Shown here: one piece after another, positions 23,482 to 34,604 of the stretch | Layout: each line of letters begins with the position of its first letter | Position numbering within the stretch: position 1 is the stretch's first letter | NCBI RefSeq assembly: GCF_002099425.1 | Contig: NW_018344126.1 | Coordinates: forward strand, 6,480,001 to 6,544,000 | Reading direction: 5' to 3' | DNA length: 64,000 nt | Source of the DNA: Phascolarctos cinereus | Lineage: Eukaryota > Chordata > Mammalia > Diprotodontia > Phascolarctidae | The notes under the pieces: generated by a model | What the model saw: only the letters and a program-made list of their open reading frames with translations | The model's database searches: none | Told to the model about the DNA's origin: nothing | Program-made: the position numbers and the translations under genes

Positions 23482-23933
23482 TGTAAAAACAAACAGTGCC
23501 CTAAAAGCTTTTAAAAAAACAAATTTTAATTAAGGGTTGTTTTTCCAGCACCTTGTGAGTCCCCTCCTGAACTTGAGGGCATCCTAAAGTCTTTCTGTTA
23601 TCTTGAGATATCTTAAAACACCCCCCCCCCATATCCTGGACCATAAAAATGACTTGTCTCTCTCATCATGAGTCATAAAATTTCCCATCTTCCTTATCCT
23701 GGGTCCCCTATCCTGTCATCTATCTTCCTCATCCAGTGTCATGACAATCCCTCCCCTTATCTTGTAAGATAAAACATACCCCTATCCCTCTGTAAATTCC
23801 TAGTCCTCTTTCCAGAGCTAGACCACTGCTTTTGCATCAATAAAGCCCCCAATGGTTACAGAGAAGGTCTAAGTGAATTCTTTCACACTTGAACCAGCTC
23901 TCCCAACCCTAAACCTCAATACAACAACGAGAT
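23482..23933 (+). mobile_element. probable solo LTR of an endogenous retrovirus
   Basis: About 450 bp starting TGTAAAA and ending AATACA, inserted into the RTE LINE. It has a C/T-rich body, a possible TATA-like region ('gtaagataaaac') and an AATAAA polyadenylation signal at about 23839, in the order U3-R-U5. No internal retroviral region remains, so it is a fossil left by recombination. The family is not assigned. The left edge is uncertain by a few tens of bases and no clear target duplication was found. Confidence 0.6.
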
Positions 23934-24206
23934 CAGCACAATGATTCTATAGACCTTCTGTTTAGTAAGTAGTCTAATACCTCTTCTCTCCCTCGCTTTC
24001 TTTCTGAGCCTCCCAAACACTGATCTACCTCTGGCAATGTGTGTGTCAACTTCATTATCATTGTATACATGCCTGGAAAGTATACTGCTAAGGTAAGTGA
24101 ATTTATCTACAATATTCAAAACTTCTCCATTTGCTGTACACAATGGTTCCACATATGAATGGTGTGGTGCTGGCTGAAGGAGCACCTGTGTTTTCCTGGT
24201 GTTCAT
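23916..24206 (-). pseudogene. RTE ORF remnant after the RT domain
   Basis: The longest surviving RTE frame (96 codons), with QPAPHHSYVEPLCTANGEVL, VDKFTYLSSILSRHVYNDNE, DTHIARGRSVFGRL and KQKVYRIIVLISLLY. Proteins annotated 'craniofacial development protein 2-like' in vertebrates often carry this LINE sequence, so it should not be mistaken for a host gene. The last few codons run into the LTR boundary. The ATG is internal. Confidence 0.85.
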
Positions 24207-24859
24207 TCTTAGGCTAACATTAGCACAAGCAGCAGAAAATTAATCCACACTTTGCTGCATCTCAACTTCAGAGGTTGCCTTGAGGGCACAATCAACTGCA
24301 AACAAAAAAATCATATGCCAATACTCCCTCCACTTTAGTCTTAGCTTGAAGCCTTTTCAAGTTGAATAATTTACCATCAGTTCAGTAGCTGACCTTGATG
24401 CCATATTCATCTTCATTGACGGTGTTTGACAACATGGCTGAAAACATCATGATAAAAGGCATGGGAGCAAACACATAGCTCTGTTTCACTCCACTGGGGA
24501 CCAGGAAAGCGAAGGAGTATCATCCATTATCCAGAACCCAGGAAAGCATGTTGTTATGAAATTAACATACAATGCTGATGAATTTCTCTGGGCAACCAAA
24601 TTGTGACATAATTTTCCATAAGCGCTCATAACTGACAGTACAAAGTCAGATCTATGAACATTCAAGACAAGGATACAAACTTGGGAGACAGAACATTGGT
24701 GGTACATTTGATATAAATGGGAAAACATACTCTCCTGTGTTTTGGACAAATTTACTATGAGATATCGCCAGGACTTCTAGTTTGAAATGCACAATAGACA
24801 TCTTTTAATGTAGGATTGTAGCTCTGAGGAGGCAGTGAAATGGATGTTTAAATCTGTGC

Positions 24860-25075
24860 TTTTTGTCCTTCACTCCTGAAAAGAACCATGACATCAAGGA
24901 GGTGATGCCATGGCATACAAGTGAATTGGATTTAAGTGAGGGAGTGTTGTTCAAAGTTAACAGCCTCATTTTTTACTCTGGAACCATTTGGGTCCAGCAG
25001 CCAGATTTAGATCAGGACAATTGGAGATGGCCCAGCATGCAGTGGAGGATCTTAGACTTTTCAAACTAAAGTCTT
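24860..25075 (+). repeat. dispersed repeat with RTE association, copy A
   Basis: Blocks 'tttgtccttcactcctgaaaag', 'aagtgaattggatttaagtgag', 'cagcctcattttttactctgga', 'gggtccagcagccagat' and 'gacaattggagatggcccagcatgcagtgg' recur in reverse at 50670-50875. A partial copy of its first block ('ttgtctttcattctcaaaaggagga') begins at 22875, on the other side of the RTE. I remember this as a common marsupial repeat but cannot name it. Confidence 0.65.
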
Positions 25076-25079
25076 TAAT

Positions 25080-25428
25080 TTGTCTCACTTTGACTGAAGA
25101 AAAACCCATTTAGTGATTAAGGCTTAATGAGAAATAAGGCAGAGAATGGCCTCTTAAAAAAAAATATCTGCAAGAGGAATACCCTCAGGGTTTCTAGCCA
25201 AAACAGAAACAATTGCAATTTACATTCATCTTAAATCAATCTGGGCCCAAACAACAACCAAGTAGAGCTTGGTCTGAGACCTATTGTTGGCCAATCAATG
25301 AGAGCCATTGATTTCAGGTTAAGGCTGTCCTTTTAGAGGAAAAAAAAGTTTCAGAGATTAACATTCACATACCCTTTAGGCAGAGCATTAGCAGCTAAGG
25401 GTGTGATACACTATTTGAACTGAGGGAA
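25080..25428. other. unique DNA
   Basis: No recognised feature. Confidence 0.35.
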
Positions 25429-25429
25429 G

Positions 25430-25636
25430 GGAAATAAAGAGGGAAAAGAAGAGAGAGAGGGAGAAAGAAGGAAGGAAGGGAAGGAGGAAGGGAGGGAGGG
25501 AGGGAGGAAGGAAGAGAGGAAGGAAAGAAAAAGGGAAAGAAGGAAGGAAGAATGGAAAGAAGAAAGGACAGGAAGGAAGGAAAGAGGGAAGGAGGGAGGG
25601 AAGGACAGAAGGAAGAAGGGAGGGAGGGAAGGCAGG
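25430..25636. repeat. GGAA/GGGA-rich purine tract
   Basis: About 200 bp almost purely of A and G on the plus strand (gaagg, ggaag, gggag units), an imperfect microsatellite. The complementary strand gives a spurious proline/serine/leucine/phenylalanine reading frame. Confidence 0.95.
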
Positions 25637-25644
25637 GATTACTG

Positions 25645-25855
25645 AGAGAGTGAAAGTATAGAGGAGAGCAGGGGGCCTAGGATAGTGCTTTGGGTGATTT
25701 CCACAGCTGGAGAACATGATATGGATGATGAACCCCAAAAGAGATGAAATGAAAATATTTAACAAATCACAGAACAGGTGAGAGTAATGTCACAAAAACA
25801 CAGAGAGTATCCAGAAAGAAAGCATGGTCAACAATGTAAATTAGGCAGGTAGGCC
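25645..25855 (+). repeat. ancient unnamed repeat, probable continuation of copy 1
   Basis: The phrase 'gagagcagggggcctaggatagtgctttgggtga' parallels 'gagagagccctatgggacc' at 62770, and the downstream 'acagagagtatccagaaagaaagcatggtcaacaatg' fits the same family as I recall it. It lies in the same strand as 21025-21735, so copy 1 appears split by about 3.9 kb of later insertions. Confidence 0.5.
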
Positions 25856-25857
25856 AA

Positions 25858-26104
25858 TAAGGAAAATGACTAAAACATTATAATCATATTTGGCACTTAA
25901 TTGACCACTGGTAACGAAATCTAGGGGTTGAACGTAACTGTTTACACTTGTGAACATAAGCTTAATGTATTTCTTAAATGTAAGTATATTTAAATGTAAG
26001 GCATTACTCAGGCAAAAGAGAACAAAATTAAAAATACATTCTCCACTCCCTTTTCCCTGTTTTGACTCACATCTCTGAAAAGGTAAAACTATTTCTATAA
26101 CCAC
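25858..26104. other. unique AT-rich DNA
   Basis: No recognised feature. Confidence 0.35.
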
Positions 26105-26985
26105 CTGCCCTAAGAATAAGATACTCTTTCAATGCTGTGTCTGTTCCCTTGTCACCTTCACTGACCTTAGCCCTTCAGTCTGATGTGGTTGATGGGGTGT
26201 GGGCCAAAGCTGAGATATTTGCTCCTTGCCCCCAAAGGAAATCTGGCTCCCATTTGCCCATTTGTCTACAGGCCCAAGCTCCACATCTCCCTCTGAAAGC
26301 CTTATTCAGATGTGCCTTTGCCCCTTGTTCTAAAAAGAATCTGGCCCTTTGTCTACTCCCAGAAAACCCTTAAACTTTTAGGTTCCTTATTGACTCCCCT
26401 TATCTCCCTTTGAAAGCTCTAGCCCTACCTTTTGATTTTAGGCCTTTCAAACTTCTTCCTTCCAGTTCCTCCCGTTATCTATTCCCATTTGTCTACAGGC
26501 CCCAGAAAACCTTTAAACTTTCAGGTTCCTTATGGACTCCCTTTATCTCCCTATGAAAGCCCTAGCCCCACCTTCTGATCTTATGCTGATGCCTTTCAAA
26601 CTTCTACCTTCCTGTTCCCATCATTATCTATTCCCATTGTGTATTCAATCTCTCAGACCTTCCAATTCAAATTCTTACCTAGACCCTTTTCCCAGCCCCC
26701 TCCTCTGGCCACCCAAAGTTGCTTTAGTGTATATAAGATCCACCCTGGCCCCCACTAAGATGCTGAGAATCTCTCATGCCCCCAAAAGCTAAGCTTAGCT
26801 TTTCTCATGCCGCTCATCCTTACAGGTGTCACCTGGCCTATATGATTTATCACTACCAAACTTTTTATCTGGCTGGAAGAAGATTTGAGTTGAATTCATT
26901 CAGACAGGGCCCAGCATCACAAGCTTGGGGGTTCCCAGCAGCACTGCAAACCTCTATATCTCTTCATGGTCACTAGCCTTATATG
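26105..26985 (+). mobile_element. LTR-like block with tandem U3-type repeats
   Basis: A C/T-rich, comparatively GC-richer block contains a tandem duplication with a 143-bp period: the unit starting 'cccagaaaac' at 26358 recurs at 26501, with an earlier partial match near 26263. A TATA box (TATATAA, 26730) follows. This layout, enhancer-like repeats then TATA, is typical of a retroviral LTR U3-R. No AATAAA is obvious and both edges are estimates. It is a fossil; no coding region accompanies it. A non-LTR satellite-like block is the main alternative. Confidence 0.5.
26730..26736 (+). promoter_or_regulatory. TATA box of the LTR-like block
   Basis: TATATAA lies downstream of the 143-bp tandem units, about where a retroviral promoter would be. 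It is recognised only by motif and position. Confidence 0.4.
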
Positions 26986-27039
26986 CAGGAAAATGGTCCA
27001 GAGAAACTGCTTGGTCTCTGGAGAATTATAAGGGGGTAT

Positions 27040-27165
27040 ATATTTTGTCTCATACAGAATGACCTGGGCTCAGCTCCACACTCCTTGTAGAACCTTAGGC
27101 AAGTCACTTCACTTATTTGGCCTCAGGTTTCTTCCCCTTTCAGCTCTAAATTAATGAAATATTTT
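27040..27165 (+). mobile_element. MIR-like SINE fragment
   Basis: 'cagaatgacctgggctcagctcc', 'gaaccttaggcaagtcacttcacttatttggcctcag', then 'ccctttcagctctaaatt', suggesting an L3-type tail. Confidence 0.6.
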
Positions 27166-27169
27166 CTTT

Positions 27170-28438
27170 TTGAAAAGAAAATAGCCAGTTTATGAATTTA
27201 AAGTGTGACATAGAATCATAGTCATTTGGGCAACAAGAATTAAAATGGGATACAAATAATAGTGGCATAAAAAATAACTGGCATTTGGTGAAGAACCTGA
27301 AAGAGTAGATTATAACATAGGTTTATTATATGCATAAGGCAAATGTAGGGAATAGATCAACAAAGTGAAATCAATATCATCCATCCTTTTCCTTGGTGTT
27401 AAATAAACATGAAGGCTAATGCATAGAAGGCATTTTCCCTTGAAGTCAAGGAGAGTTACAAGTTTAGACCAGTCTTTTATAGGATTCCATTTCTAAGGGA
27501 GTTCCTTCGGTTTGAGGAAGGCATTATTTTTTAAGAGTTAAATCATGGAAGAAGTCCAGAATGCTTTAATGAATATGTCTGTTTTGTTTTGTTTTTACAT
27601 TTGGCAATGATGGAGATTGATAACTTTATTTCATTTCTTTTCTTTCCCCTGAGTCTTTTTTGTTTTCGAAGCAACCAGTCAGCTTTTACTTTATTGAAAT
27701 TGATATGACTAAAAAAAGGATATCAGATTTTCACTTTACAATTCCATGATAGTTTTTTTTCCCCCTGATACCAATAATACACCTTAAGCAAGAAACACGA
27801 TTGTACCCCACAGGTAAGGGACACTAAGTAAGCATATTGATGTTAAGGATAGAGAGATTTAGAGAATGAGTATTTCATAGAGCAAAACCTCTCCTTCCTT
27901 ATGAATGCAGGTGTTGCATTATCACTAGCTAATAAGGACTAATACATTTTGCAGACACTTCTACCTTCAACAGAAATCCTTAACATACAAACATTCCCCA
28001 AAAAAAACAAATGGGAAGGTGAACCTCAGTTTGCCCCTTTGGGCAAATGAACATTGTGACTTCAACCTACCTTCAGTGAATTTCTTGCCTATGACATTCA
28101 ATAAGGAATAAGCTTGAGTTTTAAGTAGCAATTTGGTCATGAAGGGCAAGTTTCACAAAATGTGTCTGGGACACATAATACCAAATGTCCCCTCAAATAA
28201 CCTTTTTTAAAAATGTGTTTTCTTAATGCTTTTTGTCTTTATATAATAGTTATTTCATATACATTAATGTTCTGGCAAGATTGAGTCCTCTCTCTTCACA
28301 CACAAAAAAAATACTCAAATAATTCCAACATAGACTTTATATATCAGTGATTACAATATTCTGTTCCTTATCTCTCTGCTGTGAAGGAGGAGGTATACTG
28401 TATTGTCTATTTCCTAGGACCTTCATTAGTTTTTCAAT
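27170..28438. other. unique DNA, nothing recognised
   Basis: About 1.3 kb without a repeat, RNA gene or credible exon that I can identify. Confidence 0.4.
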
Positions 28439-28439
28439 T

Positions 28440-28585
28440 ATTTTAGCGAGACAGTTGGGGTTAGGTGAACTGCCTAGGGTCATACAGCTAGTAAATATGA
28501 TGTGCTGAGGCTGGATTTGAACTGAGGTCCAGTCTGAATCCAGAGCTGATTCTCTATCTGCTGAGGCACCTAACTACCCCAACTT
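28440..28585 (-). mobile_element. tRNA-type SINE (WSINE/THER1-like), degraded
   Basis: On the minus strand: 'gttaggtgcctcagcagatagagaatcagc', 'gttcaaatcc', 'gctgtatgacccta'. The order matches the poly(A) SINEs, but it is far more diverged and has no detectable TSD. Confidence 0.7.
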
Positions 28586-28589
28586 CTTA

Positions 28590-29650
28590 ATTATTTAAAG
28601 TCTTACTTCTTTTTTGTAATCTTTTCATTTCCATGACGTATTCAGATAAATTTTGGATTTTCTCATTGGGACTGTTAGGAGTATTTGAAACTGTGTGTGA
28701 TACAGATATAGAAGTTGTCGTCTTGAACACTGGTGTGACAATTAATGAACTATTATCTTTGGCTGATTTTTTTTTCTCCTTTTATATAAAAATATGCATA
28801 ATCAACATGCGTATTTTTCTCTTGGTTACGCTTATCAAACCAATTTTTAAAACATATGTAGTTGAAGGAGACTTGAATAGCACCCCTAATCACATTAAGG
28901 TGTGGCAGCTTTGATCCTCTGGGAGAGAAGGGGAAGGGGAAATAGGGCAGAGTAAGTTCTTGGAAGAACTCACCTGTGGTGTAGTTGATAAGGGAGAGGA
29001 AGTGTGCCACTTCCTAGCTTCCTAAATTATTATTCTTGGTAATTAGGTGATAAACTCAGCTGTTTCTATGTTGGTGGTGAAATGTGTTATTAGCACCTTC
29101 CAAATCTCAACACCCTAGAGCAAAATGTGCACCCTGTGACCATTACAGCTTCCCTCTTCTCTATACCTTCCCTCTGACCCCCTCCCATTACCCCCCACCC
29201 ACCCCAGCCCCTAGCACACATACACACACCAGGAAAAGTTGGAGTTGGAAATTTGATTTGTGACTTGTGATTAAGCAAGGTTAAAAATAATGAAGTAAGG
29301 TCAAGGAAGGTAGTCTCTGGTATTTTTTCATTCTGTGGAGGGGTGTATAATAGGATAACTATTCTTAGGCCTAAAGGACCCCTGAAAACTCTTATAGTGA
29401 CACAGTTCCTCAAATCTGTGCTTATCCAGCTAGGGGTTAAGTAGAGGCCAACATAGGGGGAAGAAACCATTTTAAAATGTATTGTTCTTATCTCAGTTTT
29501 TGAAAATAATAGTCTTAAATGCCATAACAATAGGAAAGAACTAGGAAGAGCTCATTGACTACTAGCTGTTCCTATGACTTCCCTTTCTTCCCTTTTAGCT
29601 TTGAATCTCAGTGGGGGATACTATAGTAATATCTATATCTAAAAAATTCT
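28590..29650. other. unique DNA; chance reading frames only
   Basis: Contains a 93-codon plus-strand frame and a 146-codon minus-strand frame (29090-29530). Neither shows a domain or splice context, and the second owes part of its length to a C-rich/CA-rich stretch near 29160-29230. Confidence 0.35.
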
Positions 29651-29654
29651 TCTC

Positions 29655-29785
29655 CCAGTTTTACGGATAATTAAACTGACTTTCAGAGAGTTAGATGATT
29701 TAGACATGTCACCTGACCTCTCTGAGTTTCCTGTTCTATAAAATGAATTAAACAATTTCTAATATTTATTCCAGCTCTTACAAAA
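29655..29785 (+). mobile_element. MIR-like SINE fragment
   Basis: 'tttagacatgtcacctgacctctctgagtttcctgttctataaaatg' resembles the CORE, followed by 'ttccagctctta'. Strongly diverged. Confidence 0.5.
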
Positions 29786-29789
29786 AATA

Positions 29790-30392
29790 GACACACTATA
29801 AACTAATAAAAAAGCAAAATTAAGTATTGAGACATGGGGTTCCCTGATGTTATCCTTAAACATCACTTCTCTTTCTGTCCTAAGAGAATTTGTATTCATT
29901 TTATGTATTCAAACAGAGCTAAGGAAAATCATCTTTCTTGAAGAAATAAAAAACAAACTAAAATGCCCAATGGAACTTCAATAATATGTTACATAGACAT
30001 TGTTTGCAAATTAAACTCATTATTTAATATTCATTTAAATTAAATTTTACGAAGTTGAGGCATGATGCTAAGAATCCAGATTAATCAATGAAGCATGACC
30101 AAAAGCATTTATGTCCAAGCAATTGTTCATTATTTCTGAGGGGTTAGCATTTTTCAGCCTCTTATCATGATATTTAGGTGTCTTAAGGGCCAAATATTGA
30201 GTAATTAAATTGTCCTCCTCTAAGACTATTCATATTTCAAACTGAATAGTGAATCCTTTCAGTTTTTGTTAGATATATGTAAAGAGTTAGTCTTGTAAAA
30301 TCCTGAGTGGGTAAGGAATTGTGACCAGGAGGTATACAACATAAATGTACACCAATAGAAGAACAAGAGGGAAAAAAAAAAGAAAATTTTTA
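29790..30392. other. unique AT-rich DNA
   Basis: No recognised feature. Confidence 0.35.
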
Positions 30393-30408
30393 AATTGGTA
30401 AAATAAAC

Positions 30409-30641
30409 TAGATGCAGCTAGGTGACACAGTGAATAGAGTACTGCACCTTTAATGAGAAAGACCTGAAGTAAAATCTGGCCTCAGATACTTACTAGCTGT
30501 TTGTCTGTGGGCAAATCAATTAGCCTCTGTTGCCTCAGTTTCCTAAACTGAAAAAAAAATAAGAATAAAAATAGCACCTACTTCCCAGGAATGTTGTAAG
30601 GATAAAATGAGATAATAATTGCAAAACAATTAGCTCTGGGC
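30409..30641 (+). mobile_element. MIR/THER1-type CORE-SINE with imperfect TSD
   Basis: Head 'gatgcagctaggtgacacagtgaatagag', 'aaatctggcctcagatacttactagctg', CORE 'gcaaatcaattagcctctgttgcctcagtttcc', then 'gttgtaaggataaaatgagataata'. Flanking 'aattggtaaaataaac' (30393-30408) and 'aattggtaaattaaat' (30642-30657) agree at 14 of 16 positions, fitting a target-site duplication. Confidence 0.8.
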
Positions 30642-30764
30642 AATTGGTAAATTAAATTAAATCTACTTAGTTAAGGATATGCATTTAATAAATGATTTTT
30701 ACTTCCTTCTTAAACTCTACATGGTCTCCCAATTTTCTAAGTGGTCTAAGACAATATTCTTTTT

Positions 30765-32430
30765 TTTTTTAAAGTTTATTGTTATTTTCTGTTTCTTACA
30801 TCACCATACTTATTCTAACATACCTCTACCACTTGCTCCCAGAGAACCATCTGTTACGAAATATAGTATTTTTCAGAGAAGAAAAAATACCAGGACATGT
30901 CCAATGTGTAATACTTGTGGACCTCCCATCTTCATTAAATGCTAGGTTTAGAGTGTTGCCGCAAGTGCCTGCATCCGCGGCCGTGGTCTGATGCTGGCAG
31001 AGTGTGAAGAGAGAAGGAATCACGGGCCAGGTGGAAGATGTGAAGAACAAACTTCGTTTATTGATCTGAGGGCTCAGGCTTATATAGTACTGGATCAAGC
31101 AATAGTAACACTATTTTCCATGAAAAGCACAAACTTAATTAAGTGATTTCCTTTCCTGCATCCTGTCCTGCACCCCATCCGTTTCCTCCCTTCCTGCATC
31201 CTGTTCTCAAGAGATGGAACAGGGGGGTGGTGAGCCTACATACTGAGTTTCACAGCTGTCAGGCTTAGTACAAACTAAAGGTAAGAACTGGGCTGGCCTA
31301 AGCCCTCCAACTTTCTAGAGCCGGCCCTCTACAGTATGTCTTCTCATATCTCTTCTTTCTAGTTTTACTTGATAAACCTGATTTTATTACATTTATTTTT
31401 TCATTTTTAGTGTGTCATGGTTCCTTCCATTTACATTGTTGTAGTTACTGTATGTACTGTTGCATTGGCTCTGCTTACTTCACTCCGCATCAGTCTGTAT
31501 AGCTCTTTCCACACTTCCCTATATTTATTGCACACAGCAGTTCTTGCAGCACAGTAAGTTATATTCATGTACCACAATTTGTTTAGCCATTGCCAATTGG
31601 TGGACATCTACTTTGTTTCCAATAAAATGCAGCCACAAATATTTTGGAGTATCAAGGGACTTCTCTTTATCAGTGGCTTCCTTGGAGTATTAGTCCAGTA
31701 ACATAGTTTCTACATTCAAGGGTATGGAAATTTTAGTTAGTTTATCTGTATAATTCCTAATTACTTTCCGAAATGATTGTACCATTTCACAGCTCCATCA
31801 TAAATGTTGTGTGCCTATCCAGCCACAACCCCTTCAACATTTTTTGTCATTTTTACCAACTTATAGGATATGAGAGGAAACCTTAGGGTTGTGTTGATTT
31901 GCATTATTTTATTATTAGTAAGTTAGATCATTATTTCATGTTGTTGTGAATAATTTTCAGTTCTTTTTAAGAACTATTTGTACATATCCTTTGACCATTT
32001 ATCTATTGAGGAATGGTTATTAGTCTAATACATTTATTAAATGTTTATATCTTTGGGATGCCAAATCCTTATGAGAGAACTTTGGCACAAAGTTGTTTTT
32101 TTTTTCCCCATCCACCCACTTTCCTTTCTTATATACTAAGTTCATTAATTTTATCCATAGAGAAACTTTTGGTTTCAAGTATTTCAAGGACTCCTTTGGC
32201 TTCATGCCAGGAATTTTCATATATTGTTTCACCATTATCATTTTCTTTTACATAGCTACTAATGTTTTTATAATTTGTCCTTTGACTCACCATCCATTCC
32301 AGATTTCATTATTAAAGCTCCATTTCAGTCTGTATGACAGTATTCTTTTCAAATATCACACTATCTCACTTTTATTTATATTGGGATATATAGAATATTC
32401 TAAAGACTTCACTGAAAATTAAATCTCTGC
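30765..32430 (-). mobile_element. older L1 LINE, split by an LTR
   Basis: Complement of the L1 3'UTR and ORF2 C-terminus: 'cttacttcactccgcatcagtctgtatag', 'tatattcatgtaccacaatttgtttagccattgccaattgg', 'gtaccatttcacagctccatc', 'catatcctttgaccatttat'. It parallels 14900-15600 but is much more diverged. Beyond 32250 the match shifts to the endonuclease-side region ('ttgtcctttgactcaccatcc...ttcattattaaagctccat'), so the middle of ORF2 seems deleted. No long frame survives. Confidence 0.75.
30954..31333 (-). mobile_element. solo LTR of an endogenous retrovirus
   Basis: 380 bp on the minus strand, beginning TGTAGAGGGCC and ending GCGGCAACA, the usual TG...CA form. A TATA box (TATATAAG, about 31078-31085) precedes an AATAAA signal (31057-31062) and a GC-rich R/U5. 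It is relatively CpG-containing for this window and sits inside the older L1, so it is younger than that L1. No internal viral region remains. The family is not assigned and no clear TSD is visible. Confidence 0.78.
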
Positions 32431-32454
32431 ACAGTTAAGGGATTGTGTGATATA

Positions 32455-32720
32455 TGAGAGGGAGCTAAGTGATACAACGGCCAAAGTACTAGACCTGGAG
32501 TAAAGAGGACCTGAGTCCAAATCCAGCCTCAAGCATTTAAAAGCTTTGTGGCCCTGGACAAGTTACTTAACCTCTGTCTGCCTCAGTTGCCTCATCTGTA
32601 AAATAGGAATAATAATGACTTTTAATCTTCTGTGATTGTTGTGAGGATAAACAAAGGTAATATTTGTAAAGCGTTATGTAAAGGCCATGTTTATTATTAT
32701 TATTATTATTACTATTATTA
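32455..32720 (+). mobile_element. MIR/THER1-type CORE-SINE, near full length
   Basis: Head 'ctaagtgatacaacggccaaagtactagacctggagt', 'gtccaaatccagcctcaagc', CORE 'tggacaagttacttaacctctgtctgcctcagttgcctcatctgtaaaat', 'gtgaggataaa' and 'atttgtaaagcg', ending in (ATT)n at 32690-32712. Confidence 0.8.
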
Positions 32721-33033
32721 CTATTTTACAGATCATGATATCTATGGATTTGGAGAATGTCTTGTTTAAACTTTATATCTTGCATAAAAAAGAATATTGG
32801 GAGAGTTATTTATTAAGATCATGGAATAACAAATGGACCCTCCCAAAGTGTTGCACTAAAATATCTCCTCTATCATCAAGCACAGTGAGCACAGTGCGAT
32901 ATATTATATATATAGCTCTCTAATAAATTTTTAGTGAAATTGGAGTTACAGGAGAAGAAGGTAATAACTAATACGAGTTATAGAACCTGACACAGTCAGG
33001 ACAATATTCTCAACTATTTTTTTCTAACTAAAT

Positions 33034-33182
33034 CTTTTTTTTTTTTTAGTGAAATAATTGGGGTTAAGTGACTTGCCCAGAGTCACACAGCTAGTGAGTG
33101 TTATATGTCTGAGGCTGGATTTGATCTCAGGTCCTCCTGACTTCAGGGCTGGTGCTCTATCCACTGTGCCACCTAGCTGCCC
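33034..33182 (-). mobile_element. poly(A) tRNA-type SINE (WSINE-like) with perfect TSD
   Basis: Minus strand begins GGGGCAGCTAGGTGGCACAG and ends in an A run. Flanking 'ctaactaaat' occurs at 33024-33033 and again at 33183-33192, a 10-bp perfect target-site duplication (the boundary C is shared), showing L1-type insertion. Confidence 0.93.
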
Positions 33183-33194
33183 CTAACTAAATAT

Positions 33195-34500
33195 TTTTTA
33201 ATCAGCCCAAAAGTATTAGAAGAATGGATCATATACAAAAGTATATATACACACACATACTTGAAGGTTGTTTATAATAATAGTAGCTTCTCAATTTTTA
33301 GGTAGTTTGGCCTTTAGGACAGTTTAGTTAGAGACTGTAACAATCTCTTAATATGCTAGCAATATCTGTAAGATTTAAATAATTAAATGCGCATTTCTTT
33401 CACTTATTCACACTATTCATATCATTCTTTCATTCTAAATTGCCTCCCTTTTCTTTCTGTTCCATTCTGACTATTTAAATTGTGAGAAATGACTGTGCCA
33501 ATTCTATCAATTACAATGGGTTAACTCAGACCTCTGATCTGCTTTATCTTCTGCGATAAGGTTCAGTGCATGTGGGGAGAATAGCTCAGTTTGAAGCAAT
33601 TATTTAAATAAAAGATCTTCCAACATATAGGCTACCAAAACTGAAGGAAATTCTAATAATAGAAAAGCAGTGGTATTACTATAATTTGGAAAAGTGCTAA
33701 AGAAGTAGCCTCATTGGCCATATGTTGCTTCAACCATTTGTTTTACCTCCATGACCCTGTCTAGCAAGCAATAATTAACTTAGATGGGAACTACTGACAA
33801 TTCTTTTTGGTGGAGGAGTACAAAAAGGTGATTGTTCAGAAAATAATAGTAAAAGTCATCAGAAAATAGAGGAAATGGAGTACATTTTCTTTAGTTTAAT
33901 AGGCTTAGGAGATTAGATGAATGGAATAGAATTTTAATTTATTGTATTTTCTCCCTGTGGTCATTCAAATACTGTTTTCTTTGATGGTATCAAAATTCAT
34001 GTGAGGACAGAAGTAGTTCTGGAAAAATGATGATGTCAAAACCTGTATTGCTTTTACACTTGTACTTTCTGTCTCATTCTTCTTTCTGTAGATGCTGGCT
34101 TCCCCTACCAATAGTCCCTAGTGCTTTTGGCCTCTCCCTTGACTTTTTCTTTCCCCCCTTTACCTATCAAAATTTACTCTGTTTGCCACTTTGAATAGTT
34201 CCTTGCCTAAAGCTAATTCCTGATGATAATAAACTAGTCAAAGTTAGTGTTTTAATTGATTTTTTTACTCCATCTTGAATTCCCCACAGTATTCCCCACC
34301 TCCCCCCTTCTAGAGAACCATAGCTCTTATAGAAGAGTATAAATTTTTTAAAAAGGAAGAGAAAAAATGGGCAAAACTGACAAAAACATTAAAAATGGTA
34401 TTTTGAGAGAGTTTTCTTAAGCAATTCATATTTTAAAGTTTACAAAACACCACATTATTGAGTTTCACATTTTCTGATTCTCCTTTGTATAATTTATTGT
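33195..34500. other. unique DNA, nothing recognised
   Basis: About 1.3 kb of AT-rich sequence without an identifiable repeat, RNA or exon. Confidence 0.4.
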
Positions 34501-34507
34501 ATTGATC

Positions 34508-34602
34508 TATGCACACACACACACATATACACACACACACTCTCACATCCATCCATCCATCCAATGTGTGTATGTGTGTATATGTACACACACACACATA
34601 AT
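34508..34602. repeat. CA-rich/CATC compound microsatellite
   Basis: (AC)n with TA interruptions, a short (CATC)n run at 34546-34562, then TG and CA runs. Confidence 0.9.
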
Positions 34603-34604
34603 TT

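Larger units (their letters stand above)
22859..24780 (-). mobile_element. RTE-clade LINE, split by an LTR
   Basis: The minus-strand translation at 24206-23916 shows MNTRKTQVLLQPAPHHS, NIVDKFTYLSSILSRHV and RSVFGRLRKKARERRGIRLL, the connection region after the RT domain of RTE-type LINEs (family pattern 'VDKFTYLGS.LS', 'FGRLRK.VWERRGI'). The segment 24780-24210 is the upstream RT region and 23480-22925 the downstream 3' part. A solo LTR at 23482-23933 interrupts it, and the RTE match resumes on both sides of the LTR. Many stops and frame changes show it has long been inactive. RTE machinery is the presumed mobiliser of MAR1 SINEs. The first bases (22859-22925) may belong to the associated repeat described at 24860. 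Confidence 0.88.

Noticed and set aside
23916-24206. Apparent host gene resembling craniofacial development protein 2-like entries
   Set aside because: The sequence is RTE LINE coding remnant; such database names usually reflect LINE-derived predictions.
25388-25765. 125-codon minus-strand frame rich in P, S, L and F
   Set aside because: Pure translation of a GGAA/GGGA-type microsatellite.
29090-29530. 146-codon minus-strand frame
   Set aside because: No recognisable domain or splice context; a C/CA-rich stretch lengthens it by giving few stops.
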